Notes: generated by a model not told the origin, from the sequence alone. A stretch of 64,000 nt of DNA from an uncultured Verrucomicrobiales bacterium (GCA_937951675.1 CALFBI010000002.1:1-64000); one strand, 5' to 3'. Counted from the first letter of the stretch, positions 43,055-52,251 are shown. Made by a program: numbers and translations.

Positions 43055-44287
43055 TTAGTCCTCCAGCTCCTCTTGGGGACCGAAAAATTCAAAGTGAATT
43101 TGATCATCTGGATGCTCGAATTTCCGGAGGGCGGCAAGCACATGCTTCATCATGATTTTAGGGCCGCAGAAATAAACCTCCGTTTGAGGGGTGATGAAAT
43201 CCTGTAGGAATTCAGGCGTAAAATACCCCTCACTGTGATGATGCTGCTCTTGTTGATCCTGTTCCGTCGGGGTGCTGTAGCGGAAATGAGCTTTCGTATG
43301 ACTTCGCTGAGAAACAAGCTCTTCGACTTCTCCTCTTAAAGCATGGTTTTCTCCAGAAATCGCTCCATGTAAGAAAGTGACTGGATTTTGGTCAATCTGA
43401 TGAAGCATCGACATTAAAGGGGTAATCCCCACTCCGCCTGAAAGGAGTAAAATCGGCGTTTCTGGATCATGCTCTTGAAGGAAGAAGTCTCCACACGGAG
43501 GTCCAATCTCTAGAGAATCGCCTACTGATACCTTGGTGTGTAAATGACTCGAAACATACCCTTCTGGTGTGTCTGCATGGTGTGGGACTTCACGCTTCAC
43601 ACTGATCCGGTAGCAATCCCAGTCTGGGGAACCTGAGAGAGAATAATTCCGCAGGGTGGTGGCAGGCTCTCCGGGGGTATTTGAAAATGGGGTCGGCACT
43701 CTTACCGTCAAATACTGACCCGGCTGGAAGGGTGGTAGCGGTTTCCCATCCGTAGGCTTCAGATAAAATGAAGTAATCCACTGACTTTCTTGCTCTCGAC
43801 GCACGACCTCTAAAAAGCGGAACCCGGCCCATCCTCCTACTTTGGTTTCCTGCTCTGTATAGATCTCATCTTCCGCCCCGATCATCACCTCTGCCAAAAA
43901 CCCGTAGGCCTGACCCCAGGCCTCTAAGATCTCTGGGGGAGCAGGATTCAAAAGATCATCAATAGAGCCTAATAGGTGCTCCCCTACAATGGGATAATGC
44001 TCAGGCTTAATTCCAAGAGAAGCGTGTTTATTGGCAATCCGGCTCACAGCTGCTGCAAGCACTTCAGGGGTTTCGATATTCTGGGCAAAGGCACAAATCG
44101 CACCTCCTAATGCTCGCTGCTGCGTTCCCGACTCTTGATTCGAGACATTAAAGAATGCTTTCACCTCTGGATTGCCTTCAAAAAGTCTTTGGTAAAAATG
44201 GCGAGTCAAGGCCTCTCCGTTTTGTTGAAGAAAAGGAATCGTTGCTTTCACTGTTTCGATCGTGCTCTGTGATAAGTGGTGGCTCAT
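43055..44287 (-). CDS. hmp: Nitric oxide dioxygenase (flavohemoprotein)
   Basis: A 410-aa flavohaemoglobin that converts NO to nitrate. The globin domain (about 1-140) has the proximal histidine in ANKHASLGI. The FAD domain has RNYSLSG (about 216-222), and the NAD domain has LLLSGGVGITPLMSML (about 272-287). The C-terminal FCGPKIMMK matches the family. It is divergent from an Rrf2-family regulator with cysteine ligands (NsrR type), and a palindrome lies between them, consistent with NO-responsive control. Confidence 0.95.
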   Translation of the reverse strand: MSHHLSQSTIETVKATIPFLQQNGEALTRHFYQRLFEGNPEVKAFFNVSNQESGTQQRALGGAICAFAQNIETPEVLAAAVSRIANKHASLGIKPEHYPIVGEHLLGSIDDLLNPAPPEILEAWGQAYGFLAEVMIGAEDEIYTEQETKVGGWAGFRFLEVVRREQESQWITSFYLKPTDGKPLPPFQPGQYLTVRVPTPFSNTPGEPATTLRNYSLSGSPDWDCYRISVKREVPHHADTPEGYVSSHLHTKVSVGDSLEIGPPCGDFFLQEHDPETPILLLSGGVGITPLMSMLHQIDQNPVTFLHGAISGENHALRGEVEELVSQRSHTKAHFRYSTPTEQDQQEQHHHSEGYFTPEFLQDFITPQTEVYFCGPKIMMKHVLAALRKFEHPDDQIHFEFFGPQEELED

Positions 44288-44314
44288 ATTGAAGAAATAG
44301 GTATTTTAAAGTCT

Positions 44315-44336
44315 TATTTAAAGCAACCTTTAAATA
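44315..44336. promoter_or_regulatory. Palindromic operator candidate in the hmp-nsrR intergenic region
   Basis: TATTTAAAG-CAAC-CTTTAAATA, a perfect 9-bp inverted repeat with a 4-base spacer, in the 117 bases between hmp and the divergent regulator. A similar half-site, TATTTAAAC, occurs at 44352-44360. NsrR sites are typically AT-rich inverted repeats of this size. Confidence 0.6.
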
Positions 44337-44404
44337 CGCATTTTGGAATCTTATTTAAACTTGTCCCTTGAGAAAAAAAGCCTTACCCTTTTTTCCTATT
44401 CGAC

Positions 44405-44842
44405 ATGAGATTGAACTACGCCACTGAATATGCTTTTCGCATCCTACTCTACCTCCAGCTGACCGAGGAAGAGTCGGTATCGACCCGAAAAATTGCAGAG
44501 GCCTTTCAGCTCTCCGTCAACCACCTCAATAAAGTCAGCCAGGAAATGACCAGGCGGGGGCTGATCGATTCCACTCGTGGAAGAGGTGGCGGAATAAGAC
44601 TCAAAGAAGAAACTCTCTCCCTCAAAATCGGTGATGTGATGAAATCGCTCGAACCGGCGGAAGAAGCGGCTCAATGCCAAGGAGCGGGAAAACTCCCTAG
44701 CTGTGTGATCTCGCCCGCCTGTCAACTCCGAGGGATGCTTGGAGGAGCCCAAAATGCTTTTTGGGAATATCTCAATCAATACCAAATTCGGGATTTGGCA
44801 TCTCATCCCGCTGAGATGCGTAGATTACTATTTCAGCAGTAA
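44405..44842 (+). CDS. nsrR: Rrf2-family transcriptional regulator (NsrR-like)
   Basis: A 145-aa winged-helix regulator. The N-terminal MRLNYATEYAFRILLYL and the helix-turn-helix SVNHLNKVSQEMTRRGLIDS with the GRGGGIRL wing are typical. Three Cys lie near 92-107 (CQGAGKLPSCVISPAC): C-x8-C-x5-C, close to the iron-sulfur ligation of NsrR. NsrR releases DNA on nitrosylation of its cluster. Divergence from hmp supports this assignment. Exact identity within Rrf2 is inference. Confidence 0.85.
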   Translation: MRLNYATEYAFRILLYLQLTEEESVSTRKIAEAFQLSVNHLNKVSQEMTRRGLIDSTRGRGGGIRLKEETLSLKIGDVMKSLEPAEEAAQCQGAGKLPSCVISPACQLRGMLGGAQNAFWEYLNQYQIRDLASHPAEMRRLLFQQ

Positions 44843-44866
44843 AAATATTTGGAAAAAGCAGTCCCT

Positions 44867-46483
44867 CTATTTACCAAGAGCCCGAAACGCCCACATCGCG
44901 ATCATCTCAGCAACATATTTCGAGTCCTCTTTTTTGGTGAGTAAATGATCAGATCGATCAAGTGCAATGAAAGATTTTGGGTGTGATAATGCGGAATAAA
45001 TCACTCCTGCATTTTCTAGCGAAACAACTTCATCCTGCGGGGAGTGTAAAATCAATTTATGAACTCCGTCTAAACCTCGAAGGTGCTTTTGTTGATTATG
45101 GTCTTCGAGAGCTTTGAGGTAGCCTTCGCCGATCGTAAACGTGCGCCCAGCGAGAATGACTTCAGCTTTCCCTTTTTCTCTGATTTCAGAAATTCGATCT
45201 TCAAACAAATGAGTCACGTGAGCAGGATCCGCGGGGGCTCCAACCGTAGCAACAGCTTTAACCGAAGAAACCTGCCCCGCTGCTACAAGCGCCGCAGCTC
45301 CTCCTAAAGAATGCCCTACTAATAATTGAGGGCTTTCTAAATGAGACTCTAACCATTGAGATGCTGAAACTAAATCAGAAACATTTGTCAGGAACGAAGA
45401 ATTTACAAAATCTCCTTCTGATTGCCCAATCCCAGAAAAATCAATTCGAAGAGTTGCAATCCCTTTTTTAGCCAGCTCACTTGAAAGTCTTTTCCCCGAT
45501 AAGAAATCTTTGCCGCAAGTAAAACAATGTGCAAAAATCGCAGTTGCAATAGGGGGCGCGTCCGGCATCTCAAGCACTCCTGAAAGCAATCCTCTTTCTC
45601 CCTGAATACCTAAAGAGTTTGAGCCTGGTTTAAACACTTCTTTTTCTTCCAGACGAAGTTTAGGAAATAATGCCGCTCCCACATCTCCATCTCGTGCTAC
45701 AAAAAAGGTCGATAAAATGATCGCACGTGCCGTATTGTCGCCACCCGCAAGGGCATTTCTACTTAAAGCCTCCTCAAATGAATCACTCAAATGAAATGCA
45801 TAGTAGAGAATCAATGGAAATGCATCCTTTAAATGACAAGTCAGTCCGAACTCACTTGCCTCTGTCAAATGCTCTGAAGGGTCTGCCTCTTTTGCTTTTT
45901 GAAGATAAGTCAAAGGATCTAGAAAGTGATACTCCCCGTCCAAAGCTGCTTGCTCTAAAGAATGAGGAATAGATACTCCTTCTCTAATATGGAATACGGC
46001 ACGCACAACAAACTCCGCTAATTCCGAAACTTCGGGAGCACCATGAGTCAAAGAAGCCTGTTGACGTGCTGCTAAAATCATCTCTTCCAAATCAAGAGGA
46101 AGGTCTAAAAGAGCAGCCAAGCGAGCGGCCCCTGAGACCTCGTCGGAATCTGATGGCGTCATTCCCTTTTGTTCTAAGGTCACTTTCATCGAATGATCCA
46201 TATAACCATCATAATGAGAGATCTTTTCTAACCAGAAATCTCGCCAAAGATTCAAGTCGAAAACGCCATCGGCCCCCTCAATCGACTGCGCCAAAAAATA
46301 AGTTTGATCCCCAAGATGAGTTAGCTGGCCAGCCGAGCGATTGGGATGATAAGAGCTCGCGGGATCAGTCAAAGTATAGACGCCATCGGAATAAATCCTC
46401 GCGAGCTTATCTTGATTATAAACCCAATGAGGCCCGAGATTAAGAGCATCTGCTACTAATGCTGCTTTGGTATAAGAATTCAT
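44867..46483 (-). CDS. ADP-ribosylglycohydrolase-like domain fused to alpha/beta hydrolase
   Basis: A 538-aa fusion. Residues about 1-270 are ADP-ribosylglycohydrolase-like: ALVADALNLGPHWVYN near the N-terminus and ALAGGDNTARAIILST (about 246-261). The usual metal-binding D-T-D-T is replaced by DNTAR, so catalysis may differ. Residues about 285-535 are an alpha/beta hydrolase: LLVGHSLGGAAAL (nucleophile Ser), HSPQDEVV (acid) and DRSDHLL (His). It overlaps the next gene by ATGA. Substrates unknown. Confidence 0.82.
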   Translation of the reverse strand: MNSYTKAALVADALNLGPHWVYNQDKLARIYSDGVYTLTDPASSYHPNRSAGQLTHLGDQTYFLAQSIEGADGVFDLNLWRDFWLEKISHYDGYMDHSMKVTLEQKGMTPSDSDEVSGAARLAALLDLPLDLEEMILAARQQASLTHGAPEVSELAEFVVRAVFHIREGVSIPHSLEQAALDGEYHFLDPLTYLQKAKEADPSEHLTEASEFGLTCHLKDAFPLILYYAFHLSDSFEEALSRNALAGGDNTARAIILSTFFVARDGDVGAALFPKLRLEEKEVFKPGSNSLGIQGERGLLSGVLEMPDAPPIATAIFAHCFTCGKDFLSGKRLSSELAKKGIATLRIDFSGIGQSEGDFVNSSFLTNVSDLVSASQWLESHLESPQLLVGHSLGGAAALVAAGQVSSVKAVATVGAPADPAHVTHLFEDRISEIREKGKAEVILAGRTFTIGEGYLKALEDHNQQKHLRGLDGVHKLILHSPQDEVVSLENAGVIYSALSHPKSFIALDRSDHLLTKKEDSKYVAEMIAMWAFRALGK

Positions 46484-47853
46484 GAAAAAGATTGAGATTT
46501 AATTTGGTTGATCGCCTTTACTGCCGCCGCAAGTAGTGCCTCCGGAAGAGCTGGGTGAATATGGATCATCTTTGGGATTTCTCGAATATCATTTTTGAGA
46601 TGCATCAGCATCAAAATTTGATGAATCATGGTTGACGCTTCCGGCCCAATGAGATGACACCCTAATATTTCAAAAGTCTCCCGGCGAATGATTAATTTTG
46701 TCCGAGGGTATGTCAGCTTCGTTGACATCGCACGAGCTGAGGCCAGCCAATCTTCTGTCACTGCTACATAAGGTAAGCCTTGCTGCTGGGCTTCCTCCTC
46801 TGTGAGCCCCACTGAGGCAATTTCTGGATTCGTAAACACCGCATGAGGCATGGCCCCTTCATTAAAATCTTCATCATGCCCTTTGAGTAAAATCTGGCGT
46901 AAATAATGAACCTCAAACCCAGCCGCGTGCTGGAGTTGATATTTTCCGGCAACATCACCAATCGCATACACTCCTGGGATCTTAGTCTGAAGCCGAGAGT
47001 CCCGCTTGATAAAACCACCCTGATCGGTCTCAATCCCAGTTTTCTCTAAACCAATATGGTCTGTATTAGGAATCCGACCAATCGCATACAAAAGAGCTTC
47101 CGATTGATGAGTCGAGCCATCATTGAGGCCCATCGTAAACTGCGAACCATCATAGCCAGCATCCACGATGCTGGTCTTTAACCGAACAGAAACTTTCTTG
47201 GAAAATTCTTCCGTAAAAATTTGAGAGATTTCAGCATCTTCTCCTGGAAGTAATCGCTCCCCTCTTACTAAGAGAGTGGTTTTTATTCCTACTGCAGAAA
47301 AGAAATGAGCAAGTTCTGTCGCAATGAATCCTCCTCCTACAATCGTAATCGAAGAAGGAACACTCCCCTTAAGAGGGAAAAGATCCTCACTCGTCCATAC
47401 TGGTAACTCTGGATAAGGAGCTGGGCGTGGACGAGCACCTGTCGCAATCACAATCTGCCCTGCACTCAAAAGCTCCCCATTCACCTCCACTGTATGGTCA
47501 TCCCGAAAGGAGCCTGCTCCCCGATAAAGAGTCACATTATCTGGCAGACGAGATTCGTAACGAGAGTCCACTTGTGATGACCACTCATTTGTTTCTTTAA
47601 ACACCTGAGCCACATCAATTTCATTAATTGAAGCCTCAATATGATGAAGCCCAGCCTCTCTCACTCGTTGGGCGGCCTCGGCATAACCGAGTAAAAGCTT
47701 CGAAGGAACACAGCCTCGATTAGGGCAAGTGCCCCCGAGAAGATCCTTTTCAATCAACGCCACTTTCTTCCCTGCCTTTGCTGCTGCAATCGCAAGCCCA
47801 GAAGCCCGGCCTCCTCCTATGATAATAAGGTCGTAATGAAAAATCTGTGACAT
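46480..47853 (-). CDS. FAD-dependent disulfide reductase (dihydrolipoamide dehydrogenase family)
   Basis: A 457-aa class I pyridine nucleotide-disulfide oxidoreductase. FAD motif IIIGGGRASGLAIAAAKAGK near the start and redox-active GGTCPNRGCVPSKLL (about 40-54). The NAD motif is in ITIVGGGFIATELAHFF (about 170-186) and the C-terminal base is in MIHIHPALPEALL. The ATG at 47853 fits the family start; the longer frame adds 18 residues. The substrate is uncertain: glutathione, mycothiol, mercuric and lipoamide reductases share this pattern. It is upstream of and coupled to the ADP-ribosylglycohydrolase fusion. Confidence 0.88.
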   Translation of the reverse strand: MSQIFHYDLIIIGGGRASGLAIAAAKAGKKVALIEKDLLGGTCPNRGCVPSKLLLGYAEAAQRVREAGLHHIEASINEIDVAQVFKETNEWSSQVDSRYESRLPDNVTLYRGAGSFRDDHTVEVNGELLSAGQIVIATGARPRPAPYPELPVWTSEDLFPLKGSVPSSITIVGGGFIATELAHFFSAVGIKTTLLVRGERLLPGEDAEISQIFTEEFSKKVSVRLKTSIVDAGYDGSQFTMGLNDGSTHQSEALLYAIGRIPNTDHIGLEKTGIETDQGGFIKRDSRLQTKIPGVYAIGDVAGKYQLQHAAGFEVHYLRQILLKGHDEDFNEGAMPHAVFTNPEIASVGLTEEEAQQQGLPYVAVTEDWLASARAMSTKLTYPRTKLIIRRETFEILGCHLIGPEASTMIHQILMLMHLKNDIREIPKMIHIHPALPEALLAAAVKAINQIKSQSFS

Positions 47854-48133
47854 TGTAAAATGAGTATCTAATTGCTGAGAGAGCACAAAGCAGGACTTAT
47901 TCCTCACGAAATCAATAATTGGGGATTAGGAAAAGTCCCACATAAGCGATGAGCTTGATTCAACGCCTGTCACACAGGCTTTGTTTCCAAACAAGAGCTA
48001 TCGAGGAGAGGCAAATGAGAAATAATAGCCATATCAATTCAAATAATTTAAATAATCTTTAATCGAAATAGAGAAGTTTGAAAAAAACCGCTTTTTCTTT
48101 ATCTATTGAACTCATGAATGAGCTGACCTTTCT

Positions 48134-48856
48134 TCACCAAAGGCCCAGTGCCTCCATTTGCTCGATGGCTTTGTGTGGCCACCCTTTATTAGCGGCAGGA
48201 GATGCCGGTGAAGGGTGCAGGATTTTACCGATATGAAATGACTGCTCCATTTTTTGAGCAACGAGAGTCAGCTTTTTCTCAGCGTAGGCTCCGACTCCAA
48301 CCAAATGCTCGGGTTCCAGAATCTGGATGATCGTCTGCAAGTGCTCAAAGCATGCTTCTTCTACAGGCGCCATCACGGTCTTCGGGAGCTTATCAGGGGT
48401 AATATTTGCCCCCGTTTCACTCATCCAGACGAGAGGACAGTAATTCGCCACGAAATGATCTTTAAAAAAATCAGGCGCCTTTGGATAACGTTCTGCGAAC
48501 ATTCCCCAGAGCCGACGCCCGCTCACTTCAGATTTTTCGCATTCAAAACCCATAATGGGGCGTTTAGGATGCTCTCGCACCGGCTTCCCAACGGGTCCGT
48601 GAATCCCCATCCAATCTCGCACGGCAGGAATTTCTCCAAAAGGCACTCCCGTCTGCGCCATTCCCCAGGGCCCAGGATTCATTCCCAAAAATAACACTTT
48701 TTTACGCCCCGTTCCACAACGTTCCAAATAATCACAGTGCCTTTCCCAAGCGTATTCAAGAGGATTATAAGTCGCCTGCACAGGGGCAGGAAACGCCATT
48801 CCAGCTAACTTCTCCCGTAAATTATCTGCAGCATTAATCAAAAGAGGCGTGGTCAT
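48134..48856 (-). CDS. SMUG1-like uracil-DNA glycosylase
   Basis: A 240-aa enzyme of family 3. Motif 1 is GMNPGPWGMAQTGVPFG (about 57-73) and motif 2 is HPSPASPAANKGW (about 213-225), the pattern of single-strand-selective uracil glycosylases. A second uracil glycosylase (family 4-like) is at 25.9 kb. SMUG1 is uncommon in bacteria but known in several Verrucomicrobiota- and Proteobacteria-like genomes; that distribution is recalled, not checked. The upstream gap of 133 bases to pfkA is divergent. Confidence 0.9.
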   Translation of the reverse strand: MTTPLLINAADNLREKLAGMAFPAPVQATYNPLEYAWERHCDYLERCGTGRKKVLFLGMNPGPWGMAQTGVPFGEIPAVRDWMGIHGPVGKPVREHPKRPIMGFECEKSEVSGRRLWGMFAERYPKAPDFFKDHFVANYCPLVWMSETGANITPDKLPKTVMAPVEEACFEHLQTIIQILEPEHLVGVGAYAEKKLTLVAQKMEQSFHIGKILHPSPASPAANKGWPHKAIEQMEALGLW

Positions 48857-48989
48857 AAAGAATTCACGATAGATCAGAACAAATCTCTTTCCAGGATGAA
48901 AATAGGCTTCTGCTGAGTTCTCTTAAAATCCTTTCTTTCTTCTTGGCTTGGGTATTGACCATTGAGAAAGGAGTGCTATTGGTTGCGAC

Positions 48990-49952
48990 GTGGAATCAGT
49001 AGCAATCATGACTTCAGGCGGGGACTCAGCAGGAATGAACCCGGCCGTAAAATGCGCCGTTGATTATTCTAGAAGTAAGGGGTTGAAGCCGTATGTCGTT
49101 TACGACGGTCTGCGTGGATTAATCGATGACTTAATCGAAGAGGCGGTTCCAAGTATTGTTTCCGGAATTCTTCACCGTGGCGGAACAATGCTCGGGTCAT
49201 CCCGTTCAAAGCGTTTTTTCGAGCTTCAATATCGCGAGATAGCTTATCAGAACCTCCAAAAACGAGGCATTAATAAGCTTATTGTGATTGGAGGAGATGG
49301 TTCCTTTGGCGCTCTTAATCAATTCTATAACGATTTCGGCGTTCCTTTTGCCGGAATTCCCGCGACCATTGATAACGATATTCCTGGGACTGATTACTGT
49401 CTTGGCGTTGATACGGCCTTGAATATGATTCGTTCTTCGATCGATAGTATTCGCGATACAGCTCATTCCTTTTCCCGCGCTTTCGTTATCGAAACAATGG
49501 GACGACACTGTGGTTATTTGGCAATGGTCAGTGCCCTCGCAACAGGTGCAGAAATCTGCCTTGTTCCAGAAATGGACTACGATCTCGAAGCGATTGGTGA
49601 GCGCTTAAGAAAAGAACGAGAAAACGGGCGTCGATACTTTTTAGCGATTGTGGCCGAAGGAACCAATATGGGCGAATACATGACTCGTTGGTTTTCTGAT
49701 ACCTTGGATATGGACACTCGCTTAACAATCCTTGGTCACGTGCAACGCGGTGGCTCTCCTACCGTTCATGATCGTATCATGGCCTATAAATTTGCGGTTG
49801 CTGCGGTTGATAGCCTTCTCGAAGGACAGACAAATAACATTATGGTCTACCAAGACGGAAGCTTTGCTCGCAAGCCTATCCACGAAGTGACGGATGGAAA
49901 ACATCAGGTCGATCCTGATATCGTCAAACTTTGCCGCCCTCTCTGCCACTAA
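48990..49952 (+). CDS. pfkA: 6-phosphofructokinase (ATP-type signature)
   Basis: A 320-aa glycolytic kinase. MTSGGDSAGMNPAVKCAV near the N-terminus binds the nucleotide. GGDGSFGALNQF carries the Gly of ATP-dependent enzymes (Asp would indicate PPi use). PATIDNDIPGTDYCLG holds the catalytic Asp. The start is GTG; an AAGGAG sequence lies 17 bases before it, a distance too long for an ideal site, so the exact start is somewhat uncertain. Convergent with ispA. Confidence 0.95.
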   Translation: MESVAIMTSGGDSAGMNPAVKCAVDYSRSKGLKPYVVYDGLRGLIDDLIEEAVPSIVSGILHRGGTMLGSSRSKRFFELQYREIAYQNLQKRGINKLIVIGGDGSFGALNQFYNDFGVPFAGIPATIDNDIPGTDYCLGVDTALNMIRSSIDSIRDTAHSFSRAFVIETMGRHCGYLAMVSALATGAEICLVPEMDYDLEAIGERLRKERENGRRYFLAIVAEGTNMGEYMTRWFSDTLDMDTRLTILGHVQRGGSPTVHDRIMAYKFAVAAVDSLLEGQTNNIMVYQDGSFARKPIHEVTDGKHQVDPDIVKLCRPLCH

Positions 49953-49971
49953 TCAAGGTGAGTCGAACCTC

Positions 49972-50856
49972 TCACATTTCCCTTTTCAGGAGGTAATGTG
50001 CGATTTGTTCAAGCCGATGAGCTTTCTTTCCTAATGGCTTGAGAGCCTCAAGAGCCTGTTGCGTCAGACGAGCGGCCTCTTGCTTGGATTCTTCTAATCC
50101 TAAGATCGAAGGGTAAGTGGCTTTATCCGTCGCTTCATCTTTCCCGGCGGTCTTGCCAAGCACTTCCGTTGACTGTGTGACATCAAGAATATCGTCAATG
50201 ACCTGGAAAGCGAGCCCGAGATGATACCCAAAGTCTGTCAAAGCTTGCAGCTGATCGTCACTCGCAGCGGCGGACATTCCTCCTAGGCGAAGGGAACAAA
50301 CCAGAAGAGCCGCCGTCTTTGCTTCATGAATTTTGATGAGTTCCTGATGCGATAAGGTCTTCCCCTCCCCTTCGAGATCCAAAACTTGGCCTCCGATCAG
50401 TTCACAGCTTCCTCCCGTTTTCGCAAACTGTTTGAGGTAATCCTTTACCGTGAAGGTATCATTCTCCGAAATACTTGCAATCATCGCGAAAGCTTCGGTG
50501 AGAAGAGCGTCTCCAATAAGCACTGCCATTCCTTCTCCATAAACTTTATGGCTTGTCGGGCGGCCACGGCGGAGATCGTCATCATCCATGCAAGGAAGAT
50601 CATCGTGCACGAGAGAATAAGTGTGCATCACCTCGACGGCACAAGCCCCCGGCATCGCTGCCTCTAACCGCCCTCCACAAGCCTCCGCAGCAGCAAGAGT
50701 AAGAATGGGCCGGAGCCGCTTTCCCCCTGCAAAAACTGAATATCGCATCGCTTCGTGAACCAAGCTCGGAGCCAATGCGGCTTCCGGGAGGTAGTCATCA
50801 AGAGCAGCATCAACAAGAGCGATTTGCTCTTTCAAATAAGACTTTAGGTCAGACAC
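49972..50856 (-). CDS. ispA: Farnesyl/geranyl diphosphate synthase
   Basis: A 294-aa trans-prenyltransferase. The first aspartate-rich motif is VHDDLPCMDDDDLRRGRPT (about 87-105), with the extended DDxxxxD of bacterial IspA, and the second is FQVIDDILDVTQ (about 221-232). GGKRLRPILTLA binds diphosphate. Start codon GTG. It makes C15-C20 precursors for quinones and undecaprenyl phosphate. Confidence 0.93.
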   Translation of the reverse strand: MSDLKSYLKEQIALVDAALDDYLPEAALAPSLVHEAMRYSVFAGGKRLRPILTLAAAEACGGRLEAAMPGACAVEVMHTYSLVHDDLPCMDDDDLRRGRPTSHKVYGEGMAVLIGDALLTEAFAMIASISENDTFTVKDYLKQFAKTGGSCELIGGQVLDLEGEGKTLSHQELIKIHEAKTAALLVCSLRLGGMSAAASDDQLQALTDFGYHLGLAFQVIDDILDVTQSTEVLGKTAGKDEATDKATYPSILGLEESKQEAARLTQQALEALKPLGKKAHRLEQIAHYLLKREM

Positions 50857-50873
50857 TTGTGCAAAAAGGTATT

Positions 50874-51878
50874 TTAGAGAATTTCAGCAATTTGCACTGC
50901 ATTGAGAGCCGCTCCTTTACGGACTTGATCTCCTACAATCCAAAGAGCGAGGGCGTTATCGACCACTGCATCTTGGCGAATACGCCCCACCCGGCAGTCA
51001 TCCTGATTCGTCGTATCGAGAGGAACAGGATAAATTCCTTGCTGCGGATCATCCACTAATTGAACTCCCTGATAAGCATCTGTATAAACGGCCCGTGCTG
51101 CTTCTACCGAAACAGGCTTCTCAAACTGAGCGGTGAGTGAAACCGAATGTGACCGGTGCACAGGAACGCGCACGCAAGTGCAGGTAACGTTCAAATCTGG
51201 TAAATCGAGAATTTTACGCCCTTCATTAAGCATTTTCAGCTCTTCCTTGGTGTAACCATTCTCCGTGAATGAGTCGACATGAGGAATCACATTATAAGCG
51301 ATCTGACGGGGATAAACATTTTGCTGAACTTCTCCCCCATTCGAAAGGGCCTTCGTTTGTTGGTCCAATTCGATAATCCCTTGTGCGCCACTTCCTGAAA
51401 CGGCCTGGTAAGTGGAAGCAATAATCGATTTCAAACCAAAAGCCTGATGAAGCGGATAGAGCCCCATTAAGGTAATAATGGTGGTGCAATTAGGGTTCGC
51501 AATGATTCCTTTCGGGCGATTTTTCGCCGCTTCTGGATTAATTTCTGGCACCACTAAAGGAACCTCTGCATCCATTCGAAAAGCAGAAGAATTATCAATC
51601 ACCACCGCCCCTGCTGCCGCCGCACTTGGTGCATACTCTAATGAAATCCCTCCTCCAGCGCTAAAAAGGGCAATATCAATATTTTTAAAAGACTCGTGAG
51701 TCAGTTCCTTAATCGTATATTCCTCCCCCTGAAAAGCGACTTTTTTCCCCGCAGAGCGAGCTGACGCTAAAAGAGTTAAGTTAGAAAAAGAAAAACCTCT
51801 TTGATCAAGGCATTCGAGCATTTCGACGCCGACCGCTCCGGTCGCGCCCACGATAGCAAGGTGAGGTGCGGCACTCAT
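50874..51878 (-). CDS. asd: Aspartate-semialdehyde dehydrogenase
   Basis: A 334-aa NADPH enzyme of the lysine/threonine/methionine pathway. LAIVGATGAVGVEML binds NADPH; IIANPNCTTIIT (about 126-137) contains the catalytic Cys; SGSGAQGIIELDQQ follows, and VPVHRSHSVSL holds the conserved Arg/His. Length is normal. 17 bases upstream of ispA on the same strand, so perhaps cotranscribed. Confidence 0.95.
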   Translation of the reverse strand: MSAAPHLAIVGATGAVGVEMLECLDQRGFSFSNLTLLASARSAGKKVAFQGEEYTIKELTHESFKNIDIALFSAGGGISLEYAPSAAAAGAVVIDNSSAFRMDAEVPLVVPEINPEAAKNRPKGIIANPNCTTIITLMGLYPLHQAFGLKSIIASTYQAVSGSGAQGIIELDQQTKALSNGGEVQQNVYPRQIAYNVIPHVDSFTENGYTKEELKMLNEGRKILDLPDLNVTCTCVRVPVHRSHSVSLTAQFEKPVSVEAARAVYTDAYQGVQLVDDPQQGIYPVPLDTTNQDDCRVGRIRQDAVVDNALALWIVGDQVRKGAALNAVQIAEIL

Positions 51879-51991
51879 GAGAGGCGCACGATGCCTTCAT
51901 CTCTCATGAAAATCAAGAAGGATGAGTAACGATCCGCGACTAAATCCATTCGACAGAATCACAGATCCCCAACCTTCTTCCCTTTTCAAGC

Positions 51992-52021
51992 TTGATCGAT
52001 TCCCGCCCTTCTAGTTATTAT
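51992..52021 (+). promoter_or_regulatory. Promoter for the first small lipoprotein
   Basis: TTGATC (51992-51997), an 18-base spacer and TATTAT (52016-52021). A 7-bp hairpin, GAAAGAG-GCATT-CTCTTTC, lies at 52029-52047 in the leader. Confidence 0.45.
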
Positions 52022-52073
52022 CATCTTTGAAAGAGGCATTCTCTTTCTCCCAACCTTAATAACATCATACCTT

Positions 52074-52193
52074 ATGAAATTACTTAAAATCACCCTTGTT
52101 ACCTTATCTGCTCTGGCTCTTGCTACCGTTTCTTCGTGCTGCTCAAGTGCTGCTCCAAGCACCCCTCAAACATACATCGCACCTTCTAAGTAA
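52074..52193 (+). CDS. Small lipoprotein, 39 aa
   Basis: MKLLKITLVTLSALALATVSSCC and 16 further residues. The hydrophobic core followed by SSCC looks like a lipobox (SSC). The remaining 16 residues are Ser/Ala/Pro-rich. It has its own promoter candidate and a perfect terminator directly downstream, so it seems a genuine monocistronic gene despite its size. Function unknown; entericidin-like and related micro-lipoproteins have the same design but no sequence match is claimed. Confidence 0.75.
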   Translation: MKLLKITLVTLSALALATVSSCCSSAAPSTPQTYIAPSK

Positions 52194-52205
52194 ACCCTTT
52201 ATTTG

Positions 52206-52240
52206 AAACCTCTCCGGTATTTTTCCGCGAGAGGTTTTTT
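52206..52240 (+). terminator. Rho-independent terminator
   Basis: AAACCTCTC (52206-52214) pairs with GAGAGGTTT (52229-52237), a 14-base loop, then TTTTTT. Ends the 39-aa lipoprotein gene. Confidence 0.92.
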
Positions 52241-52251
52241 CTTTATTTCAT

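Noticed and set aside
47965-47979. Hairpin GCCTGT/ACAGGC before TTTGTTT
   Set aside because: Only 6 bp with an interrupted T-tract and no gene directly upstream on the plus strand to terminate.
48978-48989. ATT start for pfkA that would suit the AAGGAG spacing
   Set aside because: ATT starts are rare and the GTG at 48990 gives the expected N-terminus.
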